DNA from: Oceanobacillus jeddahensis
GTDB lineage: Bacteria > Bacillota > Bacilli > Bacillales > Amphibacillaceae
Length of the DNA stretch: 64,000 nucleotides
Assembly (NCBI RefSeq): GCF_000750635.1
Contig: NZ_CCDM010000005.1
Location: 1 to 64,000 of the forward strand
Direction of reading: 5' to 3'
Part shown: one piece after another, positions 35,688 through 45,218 of the stretch
Position numbering within the stretch: the first letter of the stretch is position 1
How the letters are laid out: each line of letters begins with the position of its first letter
Position numbers and translations under genes: made by a program
Notes under the pieces: generated by a model
Databases searched by the model: none
What the model was told of the DNA's origin: nothing
What the model saw: the letters and a program-made list of their open reading frames with translations, nothing else

Positions 35688-36197
35688 ATAGTTTACATTC
35701 GAGAAGCAATAATTTCTGATGCAAGTGGAATGGGGAAAGTGAATGTAGAGAGCTGGCAGACAACCTACCGGGGGCTAATGTCTGAAACAGTTTTACGGAA
35801 CCTTTCTGTAAAGGATAAGAAAGAGAAATGGGAAAATATCATTCGAGCTGGTAACAGTACTACATTTGTAGCTGTAGATGAAGAAGAAACGGTTGTGGGA
35901 TATTTAAATATGTTTATCAAGAAATCTGCAGTAGGTGAAGTGACAGCTATCTATTTACTGAAAAACTGGCAAGGAAAAGGGATAGGAAAAGCGCTATTAT
36001 TGAAATGCTTTCAACGATTTTTAGAACAATCTATTCACACTATTCAAGTTGGGGTCCTAGTTGGAAATGATAGCAGGCTATTTTATGAAAGAATGGGAGC
36101 AGAACTTGTTGAAGAGAAGGGTATTCAGATTGATGGTAATGTGCTGGATCTGCTTGTGTATGAATGGAAGGATATCAGCGAAAATGTTCTAGCCTAA
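35688..36197 (+). CDS. GNAT acetyltransferase with ATA at the expected start
   Basis: Full GNAT fold of about 170 residues with the acetyl-CoA loop KNWQGKGIGKALL and VGVLVGNDSRLFYERMGAE. Homology-like N-terminus (VYIREAIISDASG) begins at an ATA codon 6 bases after AAAGGGGG; there is no ATG, GTG or TTG there. The first in-frame ATG (35730) would remove beta-strand 1. Either ATA is used as a rare start, or a start-codon mutation has weakened the gene. Substrate unknown. Confidence 0.7.
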   Translation: MVYIREAIISDASGMGKVNVESWQTTYRGLMSETVLRNLSVKDKKEKWENIIRAGNSTTFVAVDEEETVVGYLNMFIKKSAVGEVTAIYLLKNWQGKGIGKALLLKCFQRFLEQSIHTIQVGVLVGNDSRLFYERMGAELVEEKGIQIDGNVLDLLVYEWKDISENVLA

Positions 36198-36219
36198 ATA
36201 GGAGAAGCCATAAAAATAA

Positions 36220-36254
36220 TCGTCCAAACGGTTTAAACTTAATCGTTTGGACGA
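36220..36254 (-). terminator. Hairpin downstream of the GNAT gene
   Basis: CGTCCAAACG pairs perfectly with CGTTTGGACG (11 bp with the flanking T-A). On the minus strand ATTATTTTTATGG follows, so it may stop transcription leaving the IS element. Confidence 0.55.
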
Positions 36255-36321
36255 AAGAATGTAACTTGCCTCAGATTTTTTCAATAAAATGCGTCACAGT
36301 TTTGATAGAGAGAAGGATGCC

Positions 36322-37697
36322 GGGTTTGTCAAATAAAGTGTGTAAGTTCCCATTCACTCAAGGTACTTTAACACTCTATCTTTCAGTTCATCATGAAGTA
36401 GAAGTTGGTTCATGACCATTGCCCAGTTTTGGATATGGCCGCCTTCCCACTTGGATTCCAGTTCTCTGATCCGTAAAAATAACACTTTTAACAGAGCGTT
36501 CTCGTTAGGGAATGCTCCTTTTTTCGTTACTTTTCTAAAACTGGAATGGACGCTTTCTACAGCGTTTGTGGTGTACATGACTTTCCGGATGGCACTTCCA
36601 TAATCATAAAGCTGCTCTACATGACTAAAATTCCTTGTCCATACATCAATCGCGCCCTGGTAAGTCGCCCATTGTTGTTTAAAGGATTCAAAGGCATTTA
36701 AACAAGCCTTGAGACTTGGTGCTCCATAGACTTTTCTTAAAGCTTTGGTGAAAGCCTTGTAATCTTTGCTTGGCACGTATCTGATCGAGTTACGAATTAA
36801 ATGAACCATACAACGCTGCACAATGACTTCAGGGAAAATAGCTCGTGCACCTTCTTCTAAGCCACTCACTCCATCTATCGATAGAAAGAAAATATCTTCT
36901 ACACCTCTCGCTTTGATTTCATCAAAAATCTGCATCCACTTATGCTTGCTTTCTGTCTCGTTTAACCATAATCCAAGTATTTCTTTCTCTCCTTCGATGG
37001 TGTAGCCCAGAATGGTATAGACTGCATATTTCCTTGTTTCATATTGGTTGCGGATGGTGGTATACATACAATCAACAAAAACAAAGGCATAACAGTTACT
37101 CAAGGGACGATCCTGCCATTCTTCCAAATCAGGAAGAACTTGGTCGGTAATGTCCGATACCATTTCATGAGAGACAGAAAAGCCATAAATATCCTCAATG
37201 GTGGAGGAAATATCTCGCTGGGACATGCCTCGTGCGTACATGGAAATCACTTTATTTTCAATGGCTGATACATCTTTTTTTCGTTTCGGTATCAGTTCCG
37301 GTTTATAGGAGCCGTCTCGATCTCTTGGTACCTTGATATCTACTTCTCCTGAGCTTGTTTTAATGGTCTTCTTACCATAACCATTTCGTCTATTCTCTGT
37401 TGTTTTTTCTGTTTTATCATTGGATTCATAACCTAAATGATGATTCATTTCACCTTTCAACATGGACTCAAACATCGGCCCAAAAATGTCTTTCAATGCG
37501 TTTTGCATGTCTTCTACGTTCTCTGGTTGGTAGTTTTCTAGAATTTGTTTGGCTAATTCAGCTGATTTCTCTTCTCGCTTTGACTTAGACAATAGAATAA
37601 CCTCCCAATCGTTATATATTTATTCTAACAATAAAAAACTAAACTGCGTAGTAAGAGCCGTACGCTCTCTTACTTACACAGTTTAGTTTACACTCCC
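36322..37697 (-). mobile_element. Complete IS256-family insertion sequence, 1376 bp
   Basis: Ends form about 26-bp imperfect inverted repeats: GGGTTTGTCAAATAAAGTGT at the left and, read inward from the right, GGGAGTGTAAACTAAACTGT, both continuing GTAAGT. An 8-bp direct repeat AGGATGCC flanks it exactly (36314-36321 and 37698-37705), a target duplication that marks a fairly recent insertion. A long hairpin (AAACTAAACTG/CAGTTTAGTTT with GTAAGAG/CTCTTAC inside) lies in the right end ahead of the transposase gene. Confidence 0.93.
36354..37592 (-). CDS. IS256-family transposase
   Basis: 412 residues, mutator-type DDE transposase. Catalytic residues: Asp in FVFVDCMY, Asp in LSIDGVSG, Glu in TTNAVESVHSSFRKVTK. 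N-terminal MLKGEMNHHLGYESND is typical of the family. Uninterrupted, so probably active. GGGAGG precedes ATG. Confidence 0.95.
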   Translation of the reverse strand: MSKSKREEKSAELAKQILENYQPENVEDMQNALKDIFGPMFESMLKGEMNHHLGYESNDKTEKTTENRRNGYGKKTIKTSSGEVDIKVPRDRDGSYKPELIPKRKKDVSAIENKVISMYARGMSQRDISSTIEDIYGFSVSHEMVSDITDQVLPDLEEWQDRPLSNCYAFVFVDCMYTTIRNQYETRKYAVYTILGYTIEGEKEILGLWLNETESKHKWMQIFDEIKARGVEDIFFLSIDGVSGLEEGARAIFPEVIVQRCMVHLIRNSIRYVPSKDYKAFTKALRKVYGAPSLKACLNAFESFKQQWATYQGAIDVWTRNFSHVEQLYDYGSAIRKVMYTTNAVESVHSSFRKVTKKGAFPNENALLKVLFLRIRELESKWEGGHIQNWAMVMNQLLLHDELKDRVLKYLE

Positions 37698-37730
37698 AGG
37701 ATGCCAACTCCTGTGGAATGAAATCTCCTT

Positions 37731-38570
37731 TTACACTAATTGAAAAAGCTCACTTTTCTCTTTAACAATCTCCTTAATATGCTGGTTTGCCGGTATAAAC
37801 AGCTTACGAAGTGACGTTAAAGGAGTTGCTTGAGAAAAAGCATGATTAACATTATCTATATAAGATTTATTTAACTCTGTTCCTACATTTACTTTCTTCA
37901 TCCCAAGAGCTACACATTTTTTCATGTCTGCTTCAGAGACACCCGTACCCCCGTGTAAAACTAAACCTACATTATTTAAATTATCCGCTAGTTCTTCTAA
38001 CAATTGAAAGTTAAGCTTAGCTTTTGAGTTATACAACCCATGTGCCGTTCCAATAGCTACTGCAATGGCATCTACTTTGGTTTCTCTTACAAATTGATAA
38101 GCGTCTTTAGGATCTGTATAAATAGCTTCTTCTTCGCTTACGACAATTCCATCTTCAGCACCACCAATGGCACCAACTTCCCCTTCGACGGAGACGCTTC
38201 TTTCTTTTGCATAGGCTACAACTTCTTGTGTGTTCTTAATATTCTCTTCTAATGGCAAGCTTGAGCCATCGTACATTACGGAAGTATAACCAGTGTCAAT
38301 AGCACGTTTGATTACCTGAATATCAGTGCAGTGGTCCATATGCAGACAAACATCTACGTTATTCCTCTCACTCAAAGTTTGGATAGATGAAACAAGTAAG
38401 TCCAATCCAATATACTCTGCTGTTCCAGGTGAAGTTTGAATAATAATTGGTACATTTAATTCTTTTGCTCCTTCAATCATGGCTGGGAGCATTTCAAGGC
38501 AGTGGACATTAAAGGAACCAATCGCTCTTTTTCCATCATTTTCATTAAACAATTCAGTCAAGTTTTTCAT
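37731..38570 (-). CDS. Class II ketose-bisphosphate aldolase (fructose/tagatose type)
   Basis: 280 residues; second of two close ATGs chosen by spacing from AAGGAGG. Zinc ligands: His in CLHMDHCTD, Glu/His region SVEGEVGAIGG, His in GTAHGLY, His in VLHGGTGV. Cleaves a ketose 1,6-bisphosphate to dihydroxyacetone phosphate and an aldehyde phosphate. Last gene of the PTS cluster, so it probably finishes the pathway begun by the PFK homologue at 40588. Confidence 0.88.
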   Translation of the reverse strand: MKNLTELFNENDGKRAIGSFNVHCLEMLPAMIEGAKELNVPIIIQTSPGTAEYIGLDLLVSSIQTLSERNNVDVCLHMDHCTDIQVIKRAIDTGYTSVMYDGSSLPLEENIKNTQEVVAYAKERSVSVEGEVGAIGGAEDGIVVSEEEAIYTDPKDAYQFVRETKVDAIAVAIGTAHGLYNSKAKLNFQLLEELADNLNNVGLVLHGGTGVSEADMKKCVALGMKKVNVGTELNKSYIDNVNHAFSQATPLTSLRKLFIPANQHIKEIVKEKSELFQLV

Positions 38571-38584
38571 TATCATTTTCCTCC

Positions 38585-38968
38585 TTATATATTTCCCCGA
38601 ATGGTATCTTTTGTTAATTTCATTAATTCATCTGATTTGGCAAGGTAATGCTGTACTTTTTCATTATCATTTTGTTCAGAAGCTTCTTTTCGCTTGATAT
38701 TATAAAGTTTTGTCAGATCAGTAAACGCTTTCCCCATTTCCGGTTTTTCTGAAATACTTGTTTCATAATAAGAGATTGCTTGATCATAATCTTCTATTTC
38801 CAAATAAAGACTCCCAATTTTATTTAAATATGAAATTTTATTCTCATTGTCAGCTTCGTTAAGCTCTTGCTTTACTTGCTCAATTTCAGTAAGAATTTCT
38901 TCTCTGTTTATCACTTTTTCTTTCTTAGGAGAAGAGGCTTTCTCTTTTTTTCGTTTGAAGAATGGCAT
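38585..38968 (-). CDS. Small TPR protein in the PTS cluster
   Basis: 127 residues, very basic N-terminus (FFKRKKEKASSPKKEK) then helical TPR-like repeats (SYLNKIGSLYLEIEDYDQAI, MGKAFTDLTKLYNIK). No catalytic motif. Lies between the IIC gene and the aldolase. It may be a protein-protein adaptor for the pathway enzymes; that is inference only. Confidence 0.7.
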   Translation of the reverse strand: MPFFKRKKEKASSPKKEKVINREEILTEIEQVKQELNEADNENKISYLNKIGSLYLEIEDYDQAISYYETSISEKPEMGKAFTDLTKLYNIKRKEASEQNDNEKVQHYLAKSDELMKLTKDTIRGNI

Positions 38969-38983
38969 ATTATTTCATCCTTT

Positions 38984-40267
38984 CTAGTTGAATATATTCA
39001 TAATTGGGTCAACTAACCATTGAATAAGTAAACCAGCAGTAACTGTATCGACATCCGTTGCGGTTGCGTTGATAAAACCCAAATCATTAAAATATGGAAC
39101 CAGCAGTGCAGGTAATAGAGTGATAAATATTCCATGAGCAATTCCGCCTATTAATACACCTCGTCGACCGCCAACTGCGTTCATAAATATCCCTGCTGTG
39201 CCACCAGCGAAAAAGTTGGTCAACATACCTGGAAGAATCATAGCTAATCCAAACATCGGCAATATAAACATTGCAATTACTGTGCCGATAGTAGTAGTAA
39301 CAAATCCAGCCGTTACAGCATTAGGGGCATACGGGAATAGTACCGGACAATCTAATGCTGGTTTTGCATTTGGAACTACTTTTAATGCAATACCGCGAAA
39401 AGCTGGAACAATTTCTGCTAGCAGCAAACGAACACCAGAAAGCAATACGTATACACCAACAACAAATTGAACTGCTTCTAGAAATGCATGCACAATGAAG
39501 TTTGTATCACCAGAAAGTTGAGAAGCAAAATCTGCACCTGCAAAAGCTGCTGTGATTATATAAAGAGGGACCATTACAAAAGCGACAGACAAATACGTAT
39601 CGGATAAGAAACTTAATCCTTTAGGGAATTTGATATCTTCTGTAGATTTAGATCCTTTGCCTACTATTTTTGAAACTCCTGCTCCAAAAAGATATCCCAC
39701 TGTACAAAAATGACCTAATGCAATATCATTTGATCCAGTAATTTTACGAACAATTGGTTGAGCAATAGCAGGCATTGCCACTGCGAAGATTCCCCCAACT
39801 AATCCTCCGAATAGAATGAGTGTAATTCCAGAGAATCCGGCAGCACTGCCAAAGATAGTGGTCATGGTTGCCATCCATAAGATTGCTTGTCCTGTTAGGA
39901 AAATATATTTCCATCTTGTAATTCTTGCGATAAGGATGTTAAATATAAAAATCGCCAGAAACGTTAATGCAATCTGATTTCCTAATCCAAGCTCATTCAT
40001 CGCTTGTCCATTTATTGCTTCAATGGAAGGAACGATTCCCTGCATACCGAATGCTTCTGTGAAAATTTCTCCAAAATAGGTAAGAGAGCTCACAATAATA
40101 GCAGATCCAGCTGATAGAACCATAAACCCAAGCATTGTTTTAAAACTGCCAGACATTACTTCGCCAAATTGCTTACGTTGGAGAAGTAATCCAATAAACG
40201 CGATTAAGCCAATTGTAATAGCTGCCTGTGTGAGAATACTTTCAATAATAAAGTTAAGAATGGACAT
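38984..40267 (-). CDS. PTS IIC component, ascorbate (UlaA/SgaT) type
   Basis: 427-residue membrane channel with about 11 segments. Typical blocks: LLQRKQFGEVMSGSFKTMLG near the N-terminus, FCTVGYLFGAGVSKIVGKGS mid-protein, and ALDCPVLFPYAPNAVTAGFV. The UlaA family carries L-ascorbate in enterics, but family members with aldolase plus PFK neighbours probably move another polyol or sugar acid. IIB and IIA are separate genes just upstream. Confidence 0.88.
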   Translation of the reverse strand: MSILNFIIESILTQAAITIGLIAFIGLLLQRKQFGEVMSGSFKTMLGFMVLSAGSAIIVSSLTYFGEIFTEAFGMQGIVPSIEAINGQAMNELGLGNQIALTFLAIFIFNILIARITRWKYIFLTGQAILWMATMTTIFGSAAGFSGITLILFGGLVGGIFAVAMPAIAQPIVRKITGSNDIALGHFCTVGYLFGAGVSKIVGKGSKSTEDIKFPKGLSFLSDTYLSVAFVMVPLYIITAAFAGADFASQLSGDTNFIVHAFLEAVQFVVGVYVLLSGVRLLLAEIVPAFRGIALKVVPNAKPALDCPVLFPYAPNAVTAGFVTTTIGTVIAMFILPMFGLAMILPGMLTNFFAGGTAGIFMNAVGGRRGVLIGGIAHGIFITLLPALLVPYFNDLGFINATATDVDTVTAGLLIQWLVDPIMNIFN

Positions 40268-40283
40268 CTCAGATCATCCCTTT

Positions 40284-40574
40284 CTATAATTCTCCTTTTT
40301 CTTGTAAAACTGGGGTTAATTTTTCTCTGATTTCTTCTTTATCTACCAATCTTTCAAGAAAAATAAGGTCTTGTGATAAATCATATCTAGAAAATTGTTC
40401 CTTGAAATTTTGTCCTGAGATAATGATATCTGCGTTTGTGCCAGCGGCAGAAGCGATATCAGAGTGATCAACCTTGGCTTGAACATTTAACTCCTTAAGT
40501 ACTGTTTCAACGCTCATTTGACAAGCAAAGCTGCTTCCTAATCCGGCTCCGCATACGACTAAAATTTGTAACAT
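40284..40574 (-). CDS. PTS IIB component, ascorbate/lactose-like fold
   Basis: 96 residues. Phosphorylated cysteine at residue 8 in the P-loop LVVCGAGLGSSFACQ. It hands phosphate from IIA to the sugar in IIC. 16 bases from the IIC gene. Confidence 0.9.
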   Translation of the reverse strand: MLQILVVCGAGLGSSFACQMSVETVLKELNVQAKVDHSDIASAAGTNADIIISGQNFKEQFSRYDLSQDLIFLERLVDKEEIREKLTPVLQEKGEL

Positions 40575-40587
40575 GATGCAACACTCC

Positions 40588-41580
40588 TTATGAATTTAGT
40601 AAATTTAAATTTTTTGCTATATCTATATTTTCTTGATTCGTTGTGCTAGCTGAGAAGTCTAATTCTTTATAATCAACTGTAATTACAGCATCCTTTTTGA
40701 TTGCTATCATTTTTCCAAAGTTCTTGCTTAAAATTGTAGCTGCAGTGAAATAACCCAATTTGGAAGCAATTATTGCATCCCGGTTAGAAGGATGGCCTGC
40801 TCGGATATAAAAGCCAACCACTGTTTTTCGCACACGTATACCAGTTAAATGTTCAATACTATCTGCTATAGAAAAGGAAACACCTTGGTCTCCTGCTTGG
40901 TAGTCTTTACTGTCATAAGCAGATTCTGAACAAGTGATAATTAATGATTGCTTTTCTCTCAGTTTAGCTTGTACTTTTTTTGCAATTTGTTCTCTGTTGG
41001 AGGAATATTCAGGAATGATAGCTAAATCACATCCTCCTGCTAATGCACTTTCTAAAGCAAGGTTTCCTACGTTCCCACCTAAAACTTCTACCATAAATAT
41101 CCTTCCTGGCATATTTGTCGCTGTGTTTTGGATGTTTGCAATAATATTTAATATGTGATTGAGAGCTGTATCATAGCCGATCGTATAGTCTGTTCCAATC
41201 ACATCGTTATCGACAGTCATAGGAATAAACAGTGTATTCATACCTTCTTCATGAATTTGTTTTGCCGCAATTTGAGATCCGCTTCCTCCGCAAACGATAA
41301 GACATTCAAATTCTTGTTCAACTAAGGATTGAATAATTTTTTGTCTGCCATCTTTTGTGAATGGCAATTTACTTCGTGCAGTTCTTAAAAAATGAGCACC
41401 GTCTAAGGAATGATTTGCACAATGTGTTTGTGTTAAATGAATAGGCTGATTAACCAGAATACCATCGTAACCATCATGAAAACCGTATAAGTCAATTCCC
41501 TCATATCTTGCAAGCATTTCAATCATAGAATTAATGCCTGCACCATCACCGCCACTAGTAATTAAAGCAACTCGATGCAT
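40588..41580 (-). CDS. 6-phosphofructokinase homologue with altered active site
   Basis: 330 residues, PFK-A fold. The catalytic TVDND (Asp124, Asp126) and GTDYTIGYDTAL are kept, as is the start RVALITSGGDGAGINSMI. The GGDGS box that binds Mg-nucleotide reads CGGSGSQ, so Ser100 replaces the usual Asp103, and GGDAPGMN is GGDGAGIN. It probably phosphorylates the imported sugar phosphate for the aldolase at 37731, but donor and acceptor may differ from the glycolytic enzyme. Overlaps the IIA gene by one base. Confidence 0.78.
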   Translation of the reverse strand: MHRVALITSGGDGAGINSMIEMLARYEGIDLYGFHDGYDGILVNQPIHLTQTHCANHSLDGAHFLRTARSKLPFTKDGRQKIIQSLVEQEFECLIVCGGSGSQIAAKQIHEEGMNTLFIPMTVDNDVIGTDYTIGYDTALNHILNIIANIQNTATNMPGRIFMVEVLGGNVGNLALESALAGGCDLAIIPEYSSNREQIAKKVQAKLREKQSLIITCSESAYDSKDYQAGDQGVSFSIADSIEHLTGIRVRKTVVGFYIRAGHPSNRDAIIASKLGYFTAATILSKNFGKMIAIKKDAVITVDYKELDFSASTTNQENIDIAKNLNLLNS

Positions 41581-42020
41581 TATTCATCACCTCTGATTAA
41601 ATCATTCAATTTTTGGATAGATGAAATGCCAGCTATTTCTTGAATTAGTCCTTCTTCAATAATTTTTACAATCATTTTAATGATGTTTAAATGCTGGTCA
41701 TTATCTTGAGCAGAAAAACTAATAAGTACACGAACCGGTGTTTCGATGTTATGAAAATGAACAGGATGTTCTAATGTTATAAGACTGACTCCAATGTCAA
41801 TGGCCCCATCTTCTGGTCTGGCATGCGGAATAGCTATTCCTGGAGATATAACAATATAAGGTCCGTATTCATGAATGTTGCGAATGATATGAGACGCGTA
41901 CATTTCTGTGACTAACCCATTGTGCTCAAGTAAAGCAACTCCTTGATGTATAGCTTCTTTCCAATCAGCTGCTTGAACGTTTAAGCGGACATTTTCTTTT
42001 GTGAATTTGATTTCTTTCAT
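41580..42020 (-). CDS. PTS IIA component, UlaC/fructose-mannitol type
   Basis: 146 residues. Phosphoryl histidine in SPGIAIPHARPEDG (about residue 67). Overlaps the regulator gene by 4 bp and the PFK homologue by one base, so it is co-translated with both. Confidence 0.9.
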   Translation of the reverse strand: MKEIKFTKENVRLNVQAADWKEAIHQGVALLEHNGLVTEMYASHIIRNIHEYGPYIVISPGIAIPHARPEDGAIDIGVSLITLEHPVHFHNIETPVRVLISFSAQDNDQHLNIIKMIVKIIEEGLIQEIAGISSIQKLNDLIRGDE

Positions 42021-43972
42021 AAATGAAACTCCTTATATTGGTACAATTTTCTGATGAAATCATCATAGCTGTAATCAGAAATAAGTTTTGTAATTCCATA
42101 GTCTTCAATTAAAAAACGATATAATTTTTTGAAAATAGTTTCCCATTGTTCTTGTTGATGTTTAGGAATGCATAATATAATGACAACTTGAACATTCTCT
42201 TTTTCCCATAAAATTGGTTTACTAAGAATACCTACTGCAATACATGGACGTCCTGTTGTATGAACAAGAGGATGTGGTATAGCGAGTAAGTTACATAACT
42301 CTGAGGAAGCCATTTCTTCTCTTTCAAAAATAGATTCAATTGTAGTGTCATTAATATAATTATTATCTTTCATTCTTTTCGTTAAATAATTTAATACATC
42401 TTGTTTCGTTTCTAAGTTCAAATTTTTTATGAATAAATCTCTTTTAAATAAATTTTTATATGTTTCTAAACTAAATGTTTGATTTGTCACGTTTATTTTT
42501 TCACGTATAGTAATTAAATCTTGATTATTAATGATAGGATTTACTTTTAACAGCTTTTCGGAATCAATATTTGGAATATCTATCGTAGTTATGATGAGAT
42601 CGACATTTTTTGCTGCTTCTTCTTTAAATTCAGATAAACTCATTGTATTAACAATATTTAGTTGATCACCGTAAGACTGTAAAATTTTTTCTTTAATTAA
42701 TGCAGCTGTTGCCATTCCTGAACCGCAAACAATAAGTATGTTCTTCATGGGTGTATGATTTAATCCTATTCTTTCCAGTGCTACTCCAAAGTGAATTGCG
42801 ATGTATCCAATTTCATCCTCATGAATATTTAATTTCATGGCTTTGGTTAGATAATTACTCATTCTTAGTGCAAGTTGAAATGCTAAAGGATAACTATTTT
42901 TAATACTGTTTAATGCATCATTTCGAATGTTCATTTGGTATACAATTCGTTTAAATGCAACAATAAGATGTGTAATCAATCCATTAATTAATTGCTGATC
43001 TTCTATTAAATCAATTGTTGTAGCATCTTTTATTTCATATAATGCTTCGATCAATATTTGTTTGATTTGATTGTAATCCTTTGTGTCAATATATTGGCTG
43101 GATAATCTGCTACTGGCACTTAAATGCTGCGTAAGATAATAAATCTCATCTTTAAGATCAACTCCCATTTTGTTATAAATGGTTTCAATGATGTCAGTAG
43201 CTACTATGAATTCTTTGGTATGCTCCATTGTAGACTGCATCTCTTTACTTAAAATAGATTCTTGGTGGTTTTGTGTTCTCCAAATTGTAATGACGATGTG
43301 AATGATTAAATTTTTTATCGCATCGTCTGTAAGACGTAATTGGTGTTTTATTAAAAGGTCTAAGATGATATCTTTCAAACTGTCTACATCTAGAAAGTTA
43401 TTTGGAAATAAATCATCTAGCAATTCAAATTTTTCATTTTGAAATAGGAAGTCAGATATGCAAAACCGGATTTTTTCCTCCTTTCCATGAATGACAAATC
43501 CTTTCTTCTTGTCAGAGACTAACGTAAGGTCATATTTCTTGAAAGCAGTGCGAACAAGTGGAAGATAACTCTTTAAAGAAGTGACACTGATAAATAGGTT
43601 TTCAGCAAGTTCTTCTTGAAAAATAACTTCACCATTTAGACTGTTCATCAATATTTTCCTAATGATTTCATCAATGTACTGTTTGCTTTCTGAATCATCA
43701 GTATTTCGATGGCTTACTGAATAATCAAATTCAGATAATAACTCTCTAAAAGTATCCTCATTCTTAACAATTAATTCGTAGCCTTTTCCTTTTTGAGAAA
43801 TAATTTTTGCATGATATTTAGGCAATAGGGTATTTAGGTTTTTAATATCATTACGAATTGTTCTGGATGATACATTTAAAAATAATGCTATTTCTTGTCC
43901 TGTATGCATATCCTTACTATTCGATAGAAGGTGAAGAATCTTTATTTCTCGTTTATTTAGTAGTAATCCCAC
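42017..43972 (-). CDS. PRD-containing transcription regulator with EIIB and EIIA domains
   Basis: 651 residues: two N-terminal HTH units (about 1-170; SSRTIRNDIKNLNTLLPKY), two PRDs (about 190-400), EIIB-like domain (ILIVCGSGMATAALI, Cys about 412) and EIIA-like domain with IPHPLVHT. This UlaR/MtlR-type design reads PTS phosphorylation state through histidines and the EIIB cysteine and turns on its own PTS operon. It is the first gene of the operon, so likely autoregulated. Confidence 0.9.
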   Translation of the reverse strand: MGLLLNKREIKILHLLSNSKDMHTGQEIALFLNVSSRTIRNDIKNLNTLLPKYHAKIISQKGKGYELIVKNEDTFRELLSEFDYSVSHRNTDDSESKQYIDEIIRKILMNSLNGEVIFQEELAENLFISVTSLKSYLPLVRTAFKKYDLTLVSDKKKGFVIHGKEEKIRFCISDFLFQNEKFELLDDLFPNNFLDVDSLKDIILDLLIKHQLRLTDDAIKNLIIHIVITIWRTQNHQESILSKEMQSTMEHTKEFIVATDIIETIYNKMGVDLKDEIYYLTQHLSASSRLSSQYIDTKDYNQIKQILIEALYEIKDATTIDLIEDQQLINGLITHLIVAFKRIVYQMNIRNDALNSIKNSYPLAFQLALRMSNYLTKAMKLNIHEDEIGYIAIHFGVALERIGLNHTPMKNILIVCGSGMATAALIKEKILQSYGDQLNIVNTMSLSEFKEEAAKNVDLIITTIDIPNIDSEKLLKVNPIINNQDLITIREKINVTNQTFSLETYKNLFKRDLFIKNLNLETKQDVLNYLTKRMKDNNYINDTTIESIFEREEMASSELCNLLAIPHPLVHTTGRPCIAVGILSKPILWEKENVQVVIILCIPKHQQEQWETIFKKLYRFLIEDYGITKLISDYSYDDFIRKLYQYKEFHL

Positions 43973-44109
43973 TGTTCAACAATCTCCTTTCTAATTCCAT
44001 ATTACGAAAACGCATTCATTATATTAAGGCGGTCTTTTTCCTCTCTATAGGAAAAATCGTTCTACTTTGCTTATTTAATTAAGATATAATGTAGATAGAG
44101 GTGAATCCT

Positions 44110-44757
44110 ATGGATAGTATCATACAAGATTTAATTACATGGATAAATACACAAGAAAAGCAAGTCATCATTGGTATTACAGGACACGGCGGAGCTGGTA
44201 AAACAACATTTGCTGACCAATTGAATCAGGCTTTGAATCAAGAAGCAAATTTGATTTGTACGGACCCGTATATCGTCAGTTCAGAGCTGAGACGAGAGAC
44301 GAAAATTACATATTCATATCAAGAGGAAGTCCGTGCTGCTAAAATGACTGCTTGTCACCCGTTAGCACATTATGTAGACGCATTAGAACGTGATATTCAA
44401 ATGACCCGTGCTGGCATGCGGTGGAATACAATTGACAGGGATTATTTGCCGAGCAAATTGATAGAGCCAAATAAAAAATGTACTATTTTTGAAGGAATGA
44501 GTGTTGCTTTTGTAAACACAGCATATTTTGATGTGGAAATTTATCTTTATACGGATGGGGAGACAGAATTAGTTCGCCGCTCTAGCCGGGATACAGCGGA
44601 ACGAAATCGAAATCTGGAAAATATACAAAAAACACATCAGGAAAGAAGAAGGCAATACAGCCATTTTATGCACCTATATAAAGATAAGGCCGATATTATT
44701 CTTTTTACCGATGAAAAAGGGATGCATATTGAAAAGAACCAATTAATGGCAGAGTAA
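44110..44757 (+). CDS. Uridine-kinase-like P-loop kinase
   Basis: 216 residues from ATG 44110 (GAGGTGA 4-5 bases before; GTG 44101 is also possible). Walker A GHGGAGKTTFADQL (about 25-38), then FEGMSVAFVN and SRDTAERNRN as in the uridine kinase/phosphoribulokinase group. The exact substrate is not clear; Bacillaceae relatives are annotated only as kinases. Confidence 0.75.
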   Translation: MDSIIQDLITWINTQEKQVIIGITGHGGAGKTTFADQLNQALNQEANLICTDPYIVSSELRRETKITYSYQEEVRAAKMTACHPLAHYVDALERDIQMTRAGMRWNTIDRDYLPSKLIEPNKKCTIFEGMSVAFVNTAYFDVEIYLYTDGETELVRRSSRDTAERNRNLENIQKTHQERRRQYSHFMHLYKDKADIILFTDEKGMHIEKNQLMAE

Positions 44758-44789
44758 GATTAGAGTGATTCTAAAAGGAGAAATAATAT

Positions 44790-45215
44790 ATGAAAATAAA
44801 AGAACTAAAAACAGAAAAAGAATGGCTGGATGCTTATCAAGTGATGCGGCAATTGCGTACACATCTGGATGTATTTGATTATCTGGATTTGGTAAAAGAA
44901 GCGGTGGAGGTGGAACGTTACCATTTAGCTGCTTTGTATGAAGGAGAAAAAATCGTTGCTGTGACAGGATTTAAACCAATGACTACCTTGTATTATGGGC
45001 GATTTGTCTGGGTATGTGATTTAGTAACAGATGAACACAGTCGTTCCAAAGGATATGGAGAGCAACTTTTAAATTTTGTTCATCAATGGGCGGAAAATTA
45101 TCAATTTGAGTCGGTAGCCTTGTCATCTGGCTTGCAGCGTCACAGTGCACATCGGTTTTACGAAGAGAAAATGGGTTACTCTAAAGCAAGTTATGTGTTA
45201 AAGAAAACTTGGTAA
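44790..45215 (+). CDS. GNAT acetyltransferase
   Basis: 141 residues. Acetyl-CoA loop RSKGYGEQLL and C-terminal HRFYEEKMGYSKASYVL. AAAAGGAG before ATG. 32 bases after the kinase gene, so probably in one transcript. Substrate unknown. Confidence 0.85.
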   Translation: MKIKELKTEKEWLDAYQVMRQLRTHLDVFDYLDLVKEAVEVERYHLAALYEGEKIVAVTGFKPMTTLYYGRFVWVCDLVTDEHSRSKGYGEQLLNFVHQWAENYQFESVALSSGLQRHSAHRFYEEKMGYSKASYVLKKTW

Positions 45216-45218
45216 ATC

